A DNA stretch of 64,000 bases from Hyphodiscus hymeniophilus (GCA_016508695.1 VNKQ01000012.1:1178001-1242000), one strand, 5' to 3'. Numbered from the stretch's first letter, positions 23,398 to 36,176 are shown. Numbers and translations are program-made. Notes: a model not told the origin generated them from the letters alone.

Positions 23398-25308
23398 ATG
23401 GCCTCATCAGACCCTGCCTCTCAGGTGACCAACTCATCAGCTTTTGAAATGCACCCGATTTCCGAATCCAATAGCAGCAGCAAAGGCGTGGTGGAAGGAA
23501 CGACAGAGAATCGAGAAACGCTGGAGACTTCGGTCAGCGAGAACATTGAGAACATTCGAGATATTCGAGATATTCGAGATATTCGAGATGATGTTCCTCC
23601 ACCAGAGACTGCAGTAGAGGTGAAGCAACGATGGAACTCTCCCCGCATCAACATCTGGAGAGTTTTCGCCTGCTTCTTCTCCTTCCTGGTCTTCGGTATG
23701 AACGATGGTGCATACGGCGTAAGTGAACCACCCAAAATACTTAGGCCAACTCCAGCATGCTGATATGAACAAAATAGCCCCTACTTCTTCAAGTACGACA
23801 CCAGAAGATTCTCATTTCACGTCGCTAATCCAAACCAGTACGAAACTTACTACCATCTAAACTACACCGTTGTGTCCCTGGTCTTCCTCTCTCCTTTTGC
23901 AGGTTACACCCTCGCGGCACTCACCAACAATTCCGTCCACATGAGGTTCGGCCAGCGCGGTGTTGCCATCATTGGACCAACTTGCCACCTCATCCCGTAC
24001 ATCGTTTTGTCGATTCATCCTCCCTATCCCGCGCTGGTCGTCATGTATCTTATTGTTGGATTCGGAAATGGCTTGATCGATGCTGCTTGGTGCGCTGTAA
24101 GCCTCTCCCCACCGCTTCCTGCCGAGTTCCAAATGAACTTCGACCTTTGCGTTATCATCCCTATCATTTTCCGTCAATGCGATCCCCAGTCTTGCAAATC
24201 CCCTTTCTTGACCTCCAGACACAGTCTATGTGGAAAATACTGATTGTTTTGTCTAAAAGTGGCTCGGCAACATGGCTGACGCCAACCAAGTTTCTGGCTT
24301 CTTGCAAGCCTGCTATTCTCTGGGTGCTACGATTGCCCCGCTGATTTCTTCACTTATGTTCTCTAAAGGAGGATTGCCGTGGTATACCTATTACTACATC
24401 ATGGTCAGTCAAACGTCCTTCTGCATGGAAGGTGCATGGCTAATAACCAATAGGTCGGAGGTGCGGCAGTTGAGCTTTTGACAAGTACTCTAGCATTCTG
24501 GAAACAAACAGGACAAGTCTACCAAGCCGAACATCCTCGAGATCCCAATTCCAAAACGGGACGCACAAGAGAAGCTCTCAAAAGCAGGGTGACCTGGATC
24601 TTTGCGTTGTTCATCTTCGGTTACATCGGCGCAGAAGGTATTAATTTATTTATCCCATTTGGCTTCTACCTCTTAGACCCAATGCATTCAGATCTGACGT
24701 GAGGTCCAGTTTCACTTGGAGGGTGGATCGTCCAATTCATGACGAAAGTACGCTCTTCCTCTCCTCTCCAAGCCGGCGCAACGAATACAGGTTTCTGGGC
24801 CGGGATGACGGTTGGCCGAATCGGCTTGTCCTTCCTCACAGCCAGACTCGGCGAGTTCCGCGCAGTGATCCTCTACATGTCAGTAGCATTGGGTCTCGAA
24901 CTTCTCTTCTGGCTCGTGCCATCACTCATTGTGTCTTCGATCGCAGTGGCTTTCCTGGGCATGGCCCTTGGACCGCTGTTCGCCACAGCCGTCGTGCTGA
25001 CGGTCAAGCTCGTGCCGAAAGAGCTGCACGTTGGCAGCGTTGGGTTTGCAACAGCTTTTGGCGGAAGTGGAGGTGCGGTGTTTCCATTTATTGTTGGGGC
25101 TGTCGCACAGAGTAAGGGAGTGAAGACTCTGCAGCCTATAATCCTTGGTTTGCTGCTTGCCATCGCTGCTTTGTGGTTGTGCCTTCCGGTCATGGGAAAA
25201 ACAGGTAGTGAAGCTTTGGATGAACGGGGGGAGGAAGAGTTGAAGATGCACTTCCCGACTTGGGGAAGCTTGAATAAGCATGTCAAGCGTCTTCTGAGAA
25301 GGGAGTGA
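23398..25308 (+). CDS. MFS transporter (fucose-permease/Fhs-like superfamily branch)
   Basis: Major facilitator membrane transporter, 506 residues, about 11-12 membrane segments. Exons: 23398-23718, 23778-23792 (15 nt), 23839-24096, 24260-24403, 24454-24637, 24710-25308; total 1521 nt, phases consistent. The soluble N-terminus (about 85 residues) contains four IRD repeats. The first membrane segment carries FGMNDGAYG; later come VVSLVFLSPFAGY, FLQACYSLGATIAPL and FWAGMTVGRIGLS, which I associate with Fhs/bypass-of-stop-like fungal transporters. Substrate unknown. The 15-nt micro-exon is inferred from phase and AG/GT sites and is the least certain junction. Confidence 0.82.
23554..23589 (+). 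repeat. Four 9-nt coding repeats
   Basis: ATTCGAGAT occurs four times in tandem, coding for Ile-Arg-Asp in the cytosolic N-terminus of the MFS transporter. Probably variable in copy number between strains. Confidence 0.9.
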
Positions 25309-25669
25309 TAGCAACTGAACGAAGGATGATGAATACAGGAGAGTAACTAGGCCAGACTGGAAGGCATATTCGTGGAGTTCGAGGAGCATTGCACCAAGCA
25401 TGGAGTACAGGTTTCAAAGACTGCTGATAATCTCAAGATAACTTGCAACAACAATCTCTACCTACTCTCAAGTTTAAAGGTGGAGTGTAGTTGAAGAAAG
25501 TGACACAAAAACCCGCGTATATTTGTCACCTGACGAAATAAAGTAACTCCAGCAAGCCAGTCTCTACATTCTGCGCAGGCATGGATCGATCTCTAGTCCC
25601 AATTAATCCAATCTTTCAATCCTCGCAAAACTCTCCAAGCATCTCCCTCTCCTTCAACAAAGAAAGCTC
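25309..25669. other. Convergent 3' region
   Basis: Between two tail-to-tail genes. No coding frame seen, most likely 3' UTRs. Confidence 0.55.
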
Positions 25670-26134
25670 TCATCGATTCCCAATCCCCGCCAAAAAAGCA
25701 AGCCTCATCATGGCTCCTCCCACAAGCGTCCCGTAATTGATCCACTCATCAGAATTCCAACCCGTCATCTGCAGTGCCCTCTCGGGAGCAACCGCATAGA
25801 CCGCATACAAATGCCCGAAATCACTGACCAGCATACCCGCGACGACAGCCACCCAGACGCTCTTCTCCCTCGTGTATCTCAGCACGATGGCCTCGTTCAT
25901 AGCGAACAGAGCATACAGGGCTCCGATGTTGGTGAGCAGGAGCTGCATGATGGGCGTTATCTTCAAGGGCGATTCCGCGATGAAGGCGGGCAGCGGAACG
26001 GTGCCTAGCACGAGTCGCTCCGGATCCGCCATGCTGAGGTAGGTCCCGCCGAGCGCGAGGATGGGCTCGATGTAGAGGAAGAAGATGCGGTAGGGGAGTG
26101 CGATCTTGTGGAGGAGTGATGGGGAGGAGACCAT
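25670..26134 (-). CDS. DUF7704-type small membrane protein
   Basis: A 154-residue single-exon protein with four hydrophobic segments. The opening LPYRIFFLYIEPILALGGTY, the middle LLTNIGALYALFAMNEAIVLR and SDFGHLYAVYAVAPE are the conserved features of the fungal DUF7704 family. The function of that family is not known to me. The start is the ATG at 26134 (MVSSPSLLHK), which leaves a short cytosolic N-terminus. No partner gene lies nearby. Confidence 0.8.
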   Translation of the reverse strand: MVSSPSLLHKIALPYRIFFLYIEPILALGGTYLSMADPERLVLGTVPLPAFIAESPLKITPIMQLLLTNIGALYALFAMNEAIVLRYTREKSVWVAVVAGMLVSDFGHLYAVYAVAPERALQMTGWNSDEWINYGTLVGGAMMRLAFLAGIGNR

Positions 26135-28327
26135 TTTGAGGAGATGGGAGAGGAGGCTCGTGATGAGGATTGGCTTGATGGTAGATTTCTGGTGGTTCTG
26201 GACTACCTTTGATTGTTTGTACTATGAGAGATTGGGAGGATGAAATGTAGAAAGAAAGAAAGATTGGAAATGGATGGTTGGGTATTCTTAAAAGACTGCG
26301 AGGTCAAATTAAGTTCTTACAGTCGTACAGCGTTGCTGACGAGTTCAAATGTTATTCGGAAAAGAAAGGGGTTTGCTCGGCTCGGCAGCGGGATTTGCGG
26401 GGAAGGTGCGATATGGTCCCTGTATTTCAGGGGTCCAAACACACCCCACTGCTTCCTTCAGAGCAAAGACAATCATTCTAGAAATCGTCTGCTTCTCTCA
26501 TCTTGTCTATATTGTTGCTCCCAGTATATCCTCGACCAGAACTACACATCCACTCACCATCCGACTGCTGTTGATGATGTAGCATCTGGAAGCCAAATTC
26601 TCGAACACCTGTGCAGAGAACTCGCCCTGTCTGACAATCTTTATCCCAGTGAGTAGAAAGATAGATGCGGGAAATTGGTGGATTAATCGAAGAATCTTTG
26701 GGATCGACTTTAAATTTCAAGCGTTACATAAGATCGAGACTTCGACGATGTCCTTCTGCACGCTGATCGTGTTGATTGCTTATAAATTGGTACACGTGGA
26801 GGTTTCACGAACCGCAGACAAGACAGGAAATACATGCAGATATATGTTTTCGCGTTGTTGAAAGTCTCTGAAATCTTCTCGCTCGGGCTCTAGGCTTCTA
26901 GCTATGATGCAACGAATACTCATCCAGTATAGCGGGGTCCATTGTCCAGAGATTTTGAATCCGCCGTGTGCCCAGAAGCTGCCTCTTGGTTGGAGGAATC
27001 TGTCAGCTGAGGAGGGGGGTTAATATTCTCTGTTCTCTAGACAAAGGTAATGCTTGTATGGCTCTTCAGATCAGAAAACACTCGAGTACCTTACCTTATT
27101 ATATTTACATCGTTATCACTTCTACTTCTGCATCGCAGCTGGTGAGGAGGCAGAAGCAAATGGAGTCTCTCTTTCTTTGGCCAATATCATCTAGCTCTTC
27201 TGCATTTATTTACAAGAAACATGTCAAGATTTTACGGATACTGGAGCCAAAGCTTTGACACTATAACTCTCTTTATTTTGTTCCACAGGGAACCAGTCGT
27301 AGAGGCTTCCAGCTCTTCCGAATTCTCACTGCCATTTTTCTGATATTTGGATCAAGGTATTGGTCACCATTTGGGGATTCAGAGGCCTTTCAACAAAAGC
27401 CACCTAAGATTCAACGAAGCGGCCGAACTGTACATCTTATGCAAGGTGTTCAGATATTCCACTATCATGGTACTGAACGGATGGTTAAGCCCCCGTTGAG
27501 TCGCCGATACCACGTGTTGCATCAGTGAAATGAGGTACTAAGTAGGTACTTGCATCCATATCTCTTGCTTGGTCCACACCTCTTTGAACTACAATACTCT
27601 CAGATTATCAAGTTGAAACAGCGTGGCTTGCACAGTAGTACGGCTATTCGTGCTGCCTTCCCGATGGCCGCTGTACACACCCGCTCCGGCAGCAGCATAC
27701 CAGTCGTGTTACATACCTAATAATAATCCACTTGGAACCAACATGAGGGTGACACAAGATTTCGTGTCTCCCAAGAAGTATTAAATAGAACTACCATTCC
27801 CTCGGAAAGCAGAGGACTGGTCACTGGGGTTCCAATCACATTTTTCAGACGGTGTCACAACATGTTGGAATCAAGTTTTCATTGTTGGAGGATATCACAT
27901 GAGATGTGTTCTCTGCTGCAGGATAACTTCGCCCTTGATGGGCTTATCGTTGCTTTATGTATTTGTGTTCTCGATAACTCATAAGATCTCGCTTGTCTTC
28001 TTGATGATGTTTCCCAACTGTGTTGTCCTCGAGCAGTCCTCAGTATTCTGGTGCACACCGTGAAGAGGTATAAAGAAGGTTGGTGGAGTTGCCGACCATA
28101 CCCAGCTGTTCACTTTCTGTCTCAGCTTGAGGTCCCCAAAGCTGCTTCTACGCAGTAAATCTCTCACTACAAGAGCAATTAGATGGTATCTGGGCAAGTC
28201 TACTCCTGGTCATAAAATATTGTCCAACAAATCTTTGAACCTCGATTTCTCCCAAATCGACGGATCGACCAGGAACTCAATCGCTTCCCAACCCCAAGCA
28301 ATCTACCTGAGTGCCAGCAGAGTCAAA
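26135..28327. other. Long gene-poor interval
   Basis: About 2.2 kb. Several short frames on plus (26240-26656, 26968-27258) have no recognisable domain and biased low-information text. No tRNA, repeat pair or transposon protein was recognised. The last 200 bp before 28328 form the 5' region of the hydrolase gene and are open in frame without being convincing coding. Confidence 0.5.
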
Positions 28328-29652
28328 ATGCATTTTTCTGGCTCCTTCCTGAAAGCCGTCAGCTTAACTGCCATTCTTCTGCCATTCTCAATCTGTTCTC
28401 CCGCCACTGAATTGGTGGCAAAGCGTCAACCAACCTGCAAAGATGTTGTCATTCCCATCTCAGTGAGCGCAAAGACTATCACTCTGGCTCCGACTACCAC
28501 TTACTTGCAAGCTGTTAACCTCGTTACCAATACGGTCAGCGCCCTGGTTGAACTTCTGTTCGGCACACTCGTTCAGCGCACATATAACATTGCGGGCACA
28601 TACTGCGAGCCTGCTAATTATGTTGCTTCTCGCACCAACACCATTCAGTTCCTGATTCATGGCGCAACTGTCAATGCCCGCTACTACGTAAGTGCTTCCC
28701 AATGTATTGTCTCCCTGCTTTGCGATGAGGCTCGTTGCGATCTTCTCCACTTCCTCCCGTTCATTTACGTTTCTGTGATTCTGACTGCGTTCACCAGTGG
28801 TCAGGCGACGGCCCCATCGGCGCAGGCTTTGACGGCACCTCGTACTCCTGGATCGACTATGCCTCACAACAGGGCTACCCAACCTTCGCAATGGACCGAA
28901 TCGGCAGTGGACTCTCCACACACCCTGATCCTATCCTCGTCGTGCAGATACCCACCCAAGCCCAAATCGCCCACGGCCTCATAACCCTGATGAAGAGCGG
29001 CGCCTCACCCTTCCCGCGTGCTTTCAAGAAAGTAATCGTGGTCGGCCACAGCATGGGCTCCGTCATCACCCAATCCCTCTCCGTCTCCTACCCCCAGGAC
29101 GCCGAAGCGGTCATCCTGACCGGCTACTCCCGCTACATCGTCAACATCGTAGCCGGTATCTTCACCACCGCCGTCCTGCTACCCGCCGATATCTCCCTGC
29201 CCTCGGAGTACGCAGACCTGCCTGTGGGATACCTGGTGCCCAATTCCTTCTCGGGAATCCTGTACCTGTTCTGGTATGATCCACACGCGAACGGCACATA
29301 TTACGATCCTGCGTTCGCATCCTCCGACTACGGGAAGCGCCAGTGCATCACCGTCGGCGAAGGCGCCACGGCTGCTGTCGCCGCCGCCACTTCCGCGATG
29401 ACTGGTAACGTGCTGGTTGTTACCGGAGAGCAAGACACGCTGTTCTGCGGTCAGGAAGCTCTGCCGATCAACGGGCCGGGCCAGTGTGTTGGAGGATCTT
29501 TGAACTACCTCGCTGGCACGGGAAGCCTGTACCCGCAGGCCGATTACTCGTACTTTTCGGTGCCAAACGCGGGACATCTGTGGCAGTATCATTTCGCTGC
29601 TCAGGAGGGTTTTGCGTATGTGCATAATTGGCTTGCGAGTAGGGGATACTGA
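28328..29652 (+). CDS. Secreted alpha/beta hydrolase
   Basis: Predicted extracellular serine hydrolase, 404 residues. Exon 1 is 28328-28687 and exon 2 is 28798-29652; the 110-nt intron is phase 0 (GTAAGT ... CACCAG). A signal peptide covers about residues 1-24 (FLKAVSLTAILLPFSICS), then a Lys-Arg pair suggests pro-peptide cleavage. IQFLIHGAT marks the first core strand, VVGHSMGS near residue 204 the nucleophile elbow, and TGEQDTLFCG plus NAGHLW carry the likely acid and histidine. Such fungal enzymes act on esters; the substrate is not evident. It stands alone between non-coding stretches. Confidence 0.85.
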
Positions 29653-30173
29653 CTTTGAAGATGGAGAATAGCGAAGGTGGCTCTGCGTTCGTGCGTTGAT
29701 GGATTGAGGTTTGATAACGGTAAATACTGGGGTCTAGACATGCATATAAAAGACTTGCTGAGAATAGATTCGCCGCATTCTTGCTGGATACTGGCTATGT
29801 TAGGATGGGTCAGTGGTGTGTAACTAGAGTCAATAAAAGACGATTAAAGTAACAACGATCGTGTGATACGCATCGACAAGAGATCGTTCTGGGTGCAGAA
29901 TTCCAAACGTCTCACATTCATGAGCAATCAGTGTAGTGGTATCATGTGATTTTTGACTGAGCTCAGACTTCCCGTATGTGCCATCCAGTATGTACGCCAT
30001 CCAGGTTCATTCCTACAAATCAGTCCCATATCCATGTACGCCATTCATCCATATGAACTCCAACCAATCCATAACCCATGCTCAAGGACAGAATCGAACC
30101 TAAAGAAATCGTGTTGATCGCTGAGAGCGTCGAACATTCATAACCTATGCTCGATAACTGAACGTACGAGAGA
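29653..30173. other. Convergent intergenic region
   Basis: Between the hydrolase and Sgf73 stop codons, 521 bp. No supported gene; probably both 3' UTRs. Confidence 0.55.
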
Positions 30174-32225
30174 TTAGATTGGTCGCTGTTGATTCGCCTG
30201 GCTAACCAAGCTTGCTCGACGACTCGGCGGAACTTGCATATTGGTGCTGGTTCGACGATAATCGGGGTTGAGAAAGCCGTATTCACCATCGACCACATCA
30301 CCTTCTGCATCTGCCTCCTCTGCTGTCTGCCGGGTGTTAGCCTGTCATGCTTTTTAACTGCCACGAGCAAGAGAGCTCAGGCTATTAAAACGCCACAAGC
30401 CAGAGAACGGAGTCATGATGTATCCAGAAAGAGCTTTGAGGCTCCCAGCTTTCAACAAAAGGGGATATCGGAATTAGCTTACCTGACTAGCCAAGCCCGG
30501 GTGTCCAGGTGGGAGCTTCTGATAACTGTAGCCCTTGACTTCGAAGATGTTGACCTGAAAGTTGTTGGTGGCTTGACGGAGCTGCTCGTACAATGCCGCC
30601 TTTTGGTACTTGCGCTGGATCGGGATCAGAGGCTCAGGGATAACGACGGGTTGAGGGTTCCAATTCGCGAGACCGTTCATGACACCTTGAAGCTCTTCGT
30701 CGGAGTCATAAGGACCATTGCCTTCCTCCTCATCTTCAAGTGGGGCATTAGCATCGATGGCGGCCTCTGCTGATATGTCAGTCATCTGCCTATAATAAAC
30801 AGGAAGGAAACGTACTTTGTTGCTTTGCTTGGTTCTTTTTCTGGTAGGCAGCCAAAAGCATGTCGTACGGAAGAGATCGACCAGGAACTGCGCGCTTTGC
30901 ACCCATGGAGTGAGACTTGCAAGTCAAAGATCTGGCGCATTGAACACCTTCTTTGATGATTACTCCACATTGGCGTTCGACGTCAACCGGACCTAAGATT
31001 GATGAGTCAGTCAATAGTTCATGATTCAATTTGATCAGAAGACCTTTCGCGCCTCTGGGCTTCGGGACATCGGGATGCTTTCCAGGCCATGTTGTCTTTC
31101 CTCGGCCGCGTGCCTTGGATTGCTCTTTGGCCATTGAACGTGTTTCGCTGACCATCGTGGCGGTTTGTTGAATGTTGTTTCAGGATCACAAAGTCACAAA
31201 TTTGAGGCGATTAGGCGAAGTACCTTCGACCGTGGGTGAAGGTATTCGCGCTCCGAGGTGCTTGAACCGAGGAAGAGCCGACGCCAACATTTGCATGGAA
31301 GCAGACCCCAGATCTTCAAGTCCGTTGTGCACCACTTACCGACACCACAGACGAAGGGAACAGAAGGAACAGGGAGTAGGTGCCAAGAGATGGGGAGAAT
31401 AGTTACCTTTTGGCTTCGGTGCCTTGGGCTTCGGCTCTTCTTTCTTCTTCTTCTGCTTTGGTCCCTTCTCAGCATCACCATCAGCCTTGCGTTTCTTGCC
31501 CTTGGATTCGATCTCGAGCTTCTTTCCGGCAGATTTCTTCGTGCTCTTCATTCCACCTAAGCCTTTCTTATCTGGGGAGTCGTCCTCGGCATCATCATCA
31601 TCCTCCTCCATTCTATCACCGTCCTCATCCTTCTTGCTCTCTACGTCTATGCCTTTTCTCTCTCGATCTCTAGCTTCCTTCTGCTCCTTCTTGCGCTGGG
31701 CTTTCTCCTTCTTGGCCTTCAAACAAGAAATGAGATGTGCGGTTATAGCGGTGTTCAGAATGTTTCTTTTGCAGTGTCGGCACTGTTGGATCTTGGGCGT
31801 ATCCTCGAGGGGTCTGCCGGTAGCAAAGGTATCTTTGGCAGAGTCATCAAGTTGATTGACAATGGTGCCTGGCGAAGCTGGAACCGAGTTGGTTGATGGA
31901 GTATCTGTGCCCTTCTTCTTGTCCTCTGGGGTTTGGTCATGTCAGCGATTGCGCCAGGCTGAAAGGAGGATCATCTGCAGGAGACATACCATCAATCACA
32001 CTGCCGTCGCGCCAGTTACCGGGCTTACTCTGCTTCGGAGCGCTCTTCTTTAACTTCAGAGATTTCTCTTTGCCGTCTTTCTTCGTAGGCGCGACCTTGA
32101 TCGTGGACTCATTGTCACTGCCGAGGGAGGCTGATGAAGGTGTTATGATCAGCATCGATGGTAGTTTCTTGATGGAACAAAGTTCGGACTTGCGACTTAC
32201 CTTTATTCGATCCGCCTGTCGCCAT
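30174..32225 (-). CDS. SGF73: SAGA complex subunit Sgf73 / ataxin-7-like
   Basis: Anchors the histone H2B deubiquitinase module to the SAGA transcription coactivator in the nucleus. Spliced protein 432 residues from six minus exons: 32225-32201, 32130-31990, 31925-31407, 30992-30816, 30766-30483, 30326-30174; total 1299 nt, phases agree. The first zinc finger, C104-x2-C107-x11-H119-x3-C123, is the module-docking finger. A lysine-rich, acidic linker follows. The SCA7 domain at about 229-290 reads [30 protein letters not shown] and [11 protein letters not shown]. The C-terminal part ends in an [16 protein letters not shown] tail. The 414-nt third intron is long for this window and carries an in-frame ATG (see findings). 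Confidence 0.92.
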
Positions 32226-33071
32226 GGCTACAAAGTTGAACTTGTTGTTCAAGAGTCAGAGGAAGGCTGGCCGAATTGTGAACGTCAAGTCATATGAGTG
32301 TCCGTGCACGAGGCTGGCCCGACGTTTGCCCGAAACCATTCACATGCAGCTTGAGCTTGTTTTAGCAATCTTACTAGAAATCTTTTGTTTTCTAGAATGC
32401 AGACATTATTAAAGGTTGAAACTGGAGATGGCGTAACATGCACATCAATTCCTGAATCCAGACATGGTAACGGTAAAGCTATGGTGATTTACATGAAAGT
32501 AATGCTAGATTAGAAGTGGATTGCGTGAAAGACTCACTCCATATTTTGACAGCTTAATTTGAGCCTGAATACAGAAGACGGTTTTTGGTGTCTCTCTATC
32601 ATGGAAATGTCTCAAGAAAGATGTTGAGGTCTAACGTCTAACTTCTAATTGCCCATCCTCGTTCGCCTCCAGGAATCTCAGCGCGTCACGAATCTTTGCT
32701 GGCTCCTGTTCTCCATATTAGGCGTGCTGCAAGTCCAATGCCCAATTGTTCCCGAAAGACCAAAAGAAGGGACGCAAAAACAGGGGCTATATAGCAAATT
32801 GGAGGTCAAGCTCCGATCTTTCCTATTTCTGCTGCTGATTCACTGGATCTGTCGTCAAATAAGTGGCTGAAAGTAACGGGTCCTAGGCCCCTAAATCGTG
32901 CAGCTAAAATTTCCGAAATCATGTCGGCTCGATGCAAACAGTAAGAGCATGGGAAAAGGACGAGAAGAATCTGGACTCAATTTTTCACTGCTGACCTAAC
33001 TAAGACGCAATGTAGGAGACATCTATAAATGATCGATATGAATGCACCTCTCTATCTATACCTAAGTCCTT
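32226..33071. other. Upstream of SGF73, downstream of a transporter
   Basis: About 850 bp, with the SGF73 promoter next to 32226. Only short frames; nothing recognised. Confidence 0.55.
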
Positions 33072-34499
33072 CTATCTCGATTTCTTCAATATCCTCGGCT
33101 GCCCACCCATGTAGAAGAAGCTCAAAATACTGATCAGAAAGCTCCACGCTGCGATCACAGCATTCATATTTCCATAACCGATACTATCCCTCAACGCCCC
33201 CGCAACCAGTGGGCCCACGGTGAGTCCAAAACAGAAGCACACGGAATTGATTGCGTAAAGCTGTGCATAGGGCCCCTCCTCACCAAAGAACCCTTTGTTC
33301 GCTTTGTGGTACTTCTCAATCACATAGCTGGCTTCCACAATACTGGGCGAAGAGATCAACGCCAAACCCACGCCCGCAAGCCCAACGCAGACAGAGAACT
33401 TCGCTATTTCAGCGCCCCCGCCTGCGTGCGGGATCCTTAGGAGAATGAGCGGGATGGTTTGGGAAGCAAATCCGACCACACACGCTGGCTTCGTGCCGTA
33501 TCTATCAACAAATTTCCCAGCAAGAGGACCAAGCAGAAGATATGGTAGGACGAGCGGCATGAACATGACACCCGCTTTCAGAGAATCGAAGCCAAAGAGA
33601 TCTTGTGCCTCGGTAGGGATAGTGGCATCGAAAACGCCGAGAAGGGCAGCTTGCGTGAAAGCTACTACTTGGGCACAGAGAAGGCGGGCATCGCTAAGAC
33701 AGTAGACAATGGGGAGCGCTTTAATCCATTTGGGTTGGTCTTTGGGGATTTTCCAATGCTCTTCGTCATCTTTCGTGCCCATCAGCGGCGATTCTTCATC
33801 CGCGTCTTCATCATCTTGGGCAGTTTCTGAACTGTTGTCCGACGAAGGATCGACGAGTCCGTATCGAGCTGCAACTTTCTTTTCAACGACCAGTAATCGC
33901 ATGATAAAATCGATGGCCAGTAGTCCAAGCCCCAATCCCAGGACTGCATTTGGTCCAGCTTTCGCATAAATGACTCCTCCAACGACCGGGGCTAGAAGCT
34001 CCCCCACAGAAATGATGCTGAATATCGAACCGATTGTAACACCCAAATTCGCGCTTCCGACCGTATCCATTACCAGAGCCATACCGATAGTCCATACCAC
34101 AGCAGCACTTGTGCCCTGCAGTATCCTAGCAACTACCAAAACCGTAATGCTCTTTCCCACAAATAGCAGAACTGTGGCAAGAGTCAAAGCTACCAAGCCG
34201 ATAAGGAATGGTAACTGGCGAGCGGGGAGCTTATCTGCGATATAGCCTGCTGGCAGGGAGAAGACCACCGATGCTCCTGCATAACACGCGAGGAGGAGGG
34301 ACGTATATGATTGAATTTCGGAGTGAGGGATGGAGATTCGGTCGGAGAGGACGAAAGGGAGGATGGGCACAATGAGGCCGTAGAGGAAGAGGTCGGTGAA
34401 GAGACCTACGGCCACGGTAGAGAGGATGAATATGGTGTTCGATCGCCATCGCAGGCCGCGAGGGGGTTTGGTGTAGTCTGTATTCGTTACAGTCGCCAT
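33072..34499 (-). CDS. MFS transporter, DHA1 type
   Basis: Proton-coupled exporter or importer of the DHA1 (12-segment) family, 475 residues in one exon. The ATG at 34499 (MATVTNTDYTKPPRG) is preferred; the open frame extends about 290 nt upstream but reads as 5' UTR. Segment 1 shows GLFTDLFLYGLIVPILPF. Motif A lies in the first loop, AGYIADKLPARQ. ILQGTSAAVVWTIGMALV (motif C area) and an acidic central loop with DDEDADEE separate the halves. It most resembles fungal relatives of vesicular amine/multidrug transporters; substrate unknown. Confidence 0.85.
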   Translation of the reverse strand: MATVTNTDYTKPPRGLRWRSNTIFILSTVAVGLFTDLFLYGLIVPILPFVLSDRISIPHSEIQSYTSLLLACYAGASVVFSLPAGYIADKLPARQLPFLIGLVALTLATVLLFVGKSITVLVVARILQGTSAAVVWTIGMALVMDTVGSANLGVTIGSIFSIISVGELLAPVVGGVIYAKAGPNAVLGLGLGLLAIDFIMRLLVVEKKVAARYGLVDPSSDNSSETAQDDEDADEESPLMGTKDDEEHWKIPKDQPKWIKALPIVYCLSDARLLCAQVVAFTQAALLGVFDATIPTEAQDLFGFDSLKAGVMFMPLVLPYLLLGPLAGKFVDRYGTKPACVVGFASQTIPLILLRIPHAGGGAEIAKFSVCVGLAGVGLALISSPSIVEASYVIEKYHKANKGFFGEEGPYAQLYAINSVCFCFGLTVGPLVAGALRDSIGYGNMNAVIAAWSFLISILSFFYMGGQPRILKKSR

Positions 34500-36176
34500 G
34501 CTAAGGGATAAATGATGGAAGGAATAATAGCTCGACAGAAGAGATGGCAAAAGGGTAATTAATGTAACTAGCGACGTTTTTTGTCCTATTCGGACGTCAA
34601 CAACAGTAGAAGAGATTGTTAGAGTACAGAATAGCTCAAGGACCTGCACTGAGAAAATTGGAAGATTTGTACGCCATCTTGTGCACCCAGAAAACACTTT
34701 GCATCTTCGTGTTACTCGTACCTGTGTAGCATCTGGCATGGCGTCATGACTTGGCGGGAAGAACCGTCTGTCTCCGGAAGAATGCATCTTCGGAGACGGT
34801 CAGGTACGAGTACCATAATGAACAACCTTCACAATACCTTGAAACCTCGACGAGAGTGGTTATGAGGAATATTTATGCATCACCATGGTCGTTAGTTGTT
34901 CGGGTCCAGGCGATAATCAGGAGTTGCAGCCCACCAAAGAATTGTCGCTACAGTACCGGTAGCTGGGGTGTCCATACAGTGAGTGCTTGTATCCAGTGTC
35001 AATACTCTGCTGTATCTCTTCCTCATTTGTGGCACGATGCAGGTAATATGCCATTTTAATTGTATACATGATATAAGGCTTCAAGATCAATTTTTGGTTT
35101 AATTTCTAGATTTTGTCAACATAACGATCACGGGGACATAATTACTCAGCAATTGTACTGTACCTGGTGTACTGTAGGGAGTAGGTTTCTCAGCCACGCT
35201 GGTCCAATTTCCCTTTCCTCGAAGACAGATTTCTTCGAAATTGAATCTAAAGACCTAAATCTTGGTCCGATATTCAGCGCTCTTTTCAAGTAAATGTTTA
35301 TGAAATGTTGGGAATAGGATTGCTCTATACAGCTATGAGATTTCTGGTTTGGTGAGCCTGATAGGAGACTTCCCGAGTAGGTTGCCGTGGTACACCTACA
35401 AACTCTTACTGCATTTGCCTGTGTAATTGCAAGTTGCTTCGGTTCTCCGAGGCCCTCCTTAGTAATTCGTTTTTAAGCAAAAACTGACTAAATGAATCCT
35501 AAATGCTTCGATATTTAGCAGCCTCGCTGTGGCAAGTAGAGGTTTGGGATAGATGGGGAGGAAGGATTCGAAGGAAAAGAATGCACATGCGTCTCGCAAG
35601 TTTGAAGTTGTTTATGAATGAAAGCTGATGCCGCATCGTCAGAAAGAGCTCTACGGAAGATCCTTGTTTGATTGTCCAGAAAACGCGGGGATATCGAGTG
35701 CTTGTGTGTGGGGCAGTGAAGGTCGAACCTTCAGGGCCACCGGGGTCGTCTCTCTCAAAACGGAACACTACTTGGCCCCTTAAAACCTCTGAAAAGCGAA
35801 ATGAGAACAAGGTGAAGTACTTTGCCATCGTCCATAGGAGACAGTGACATCGAGTCACGACACATCATTCTGGGTTCATGCATCGGGAGCTGACTCGAAC
35901 ACTTCTGCCAGTGAATATTGAATAACATGCAGCAAGTGAATAGTATCTCTCTCTCGAGCTAATTTATGAGTCAGTGAAGGCCCTTTCAGATATTTATTAG
36001 GTACCAAAACATTCACTTTCGTCTTATATTTTATCAGCTGAGAAACAGACAACCCTCGAGCTGCTTTTGCTTTCCCTCATTCTCTTCAACAGTCATCACG
36101 AACCAGCTGCCTTGTGAGAATCACAGAAGACATCTGAGAACTCGCTCATCTGACTGGTTGACATAAACTATTCAAG
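34500..36176. other. Intergenic, no gene recognised
   Basis: About 1.7 kb. A hairpin-like GAAGGTCGAACCTTC lies near 35718-35732, but no tRNA fold could be drawn around it. The 35060-35500 part is AT-rich. A minus frame at 35499-35858 shows no family. The end holds the promoter and 5' UTR of the next gene. Confidence 0.5.

Noticed and set aside
28735..28984. Continuation of the hydrolase first-exon frame past its donor
   Set aside because: Reads into the intron and then shadows the second exon. The spliced frame with the GHSMGS motif is clearly correct.
35718..35732. tRNA-like GAAGGTCGAACCTTC palindrome
   Set aside because: Only a simple hairpin; no anticodon arm, acceptor stem or conserved tRNA bases could be placed around it.
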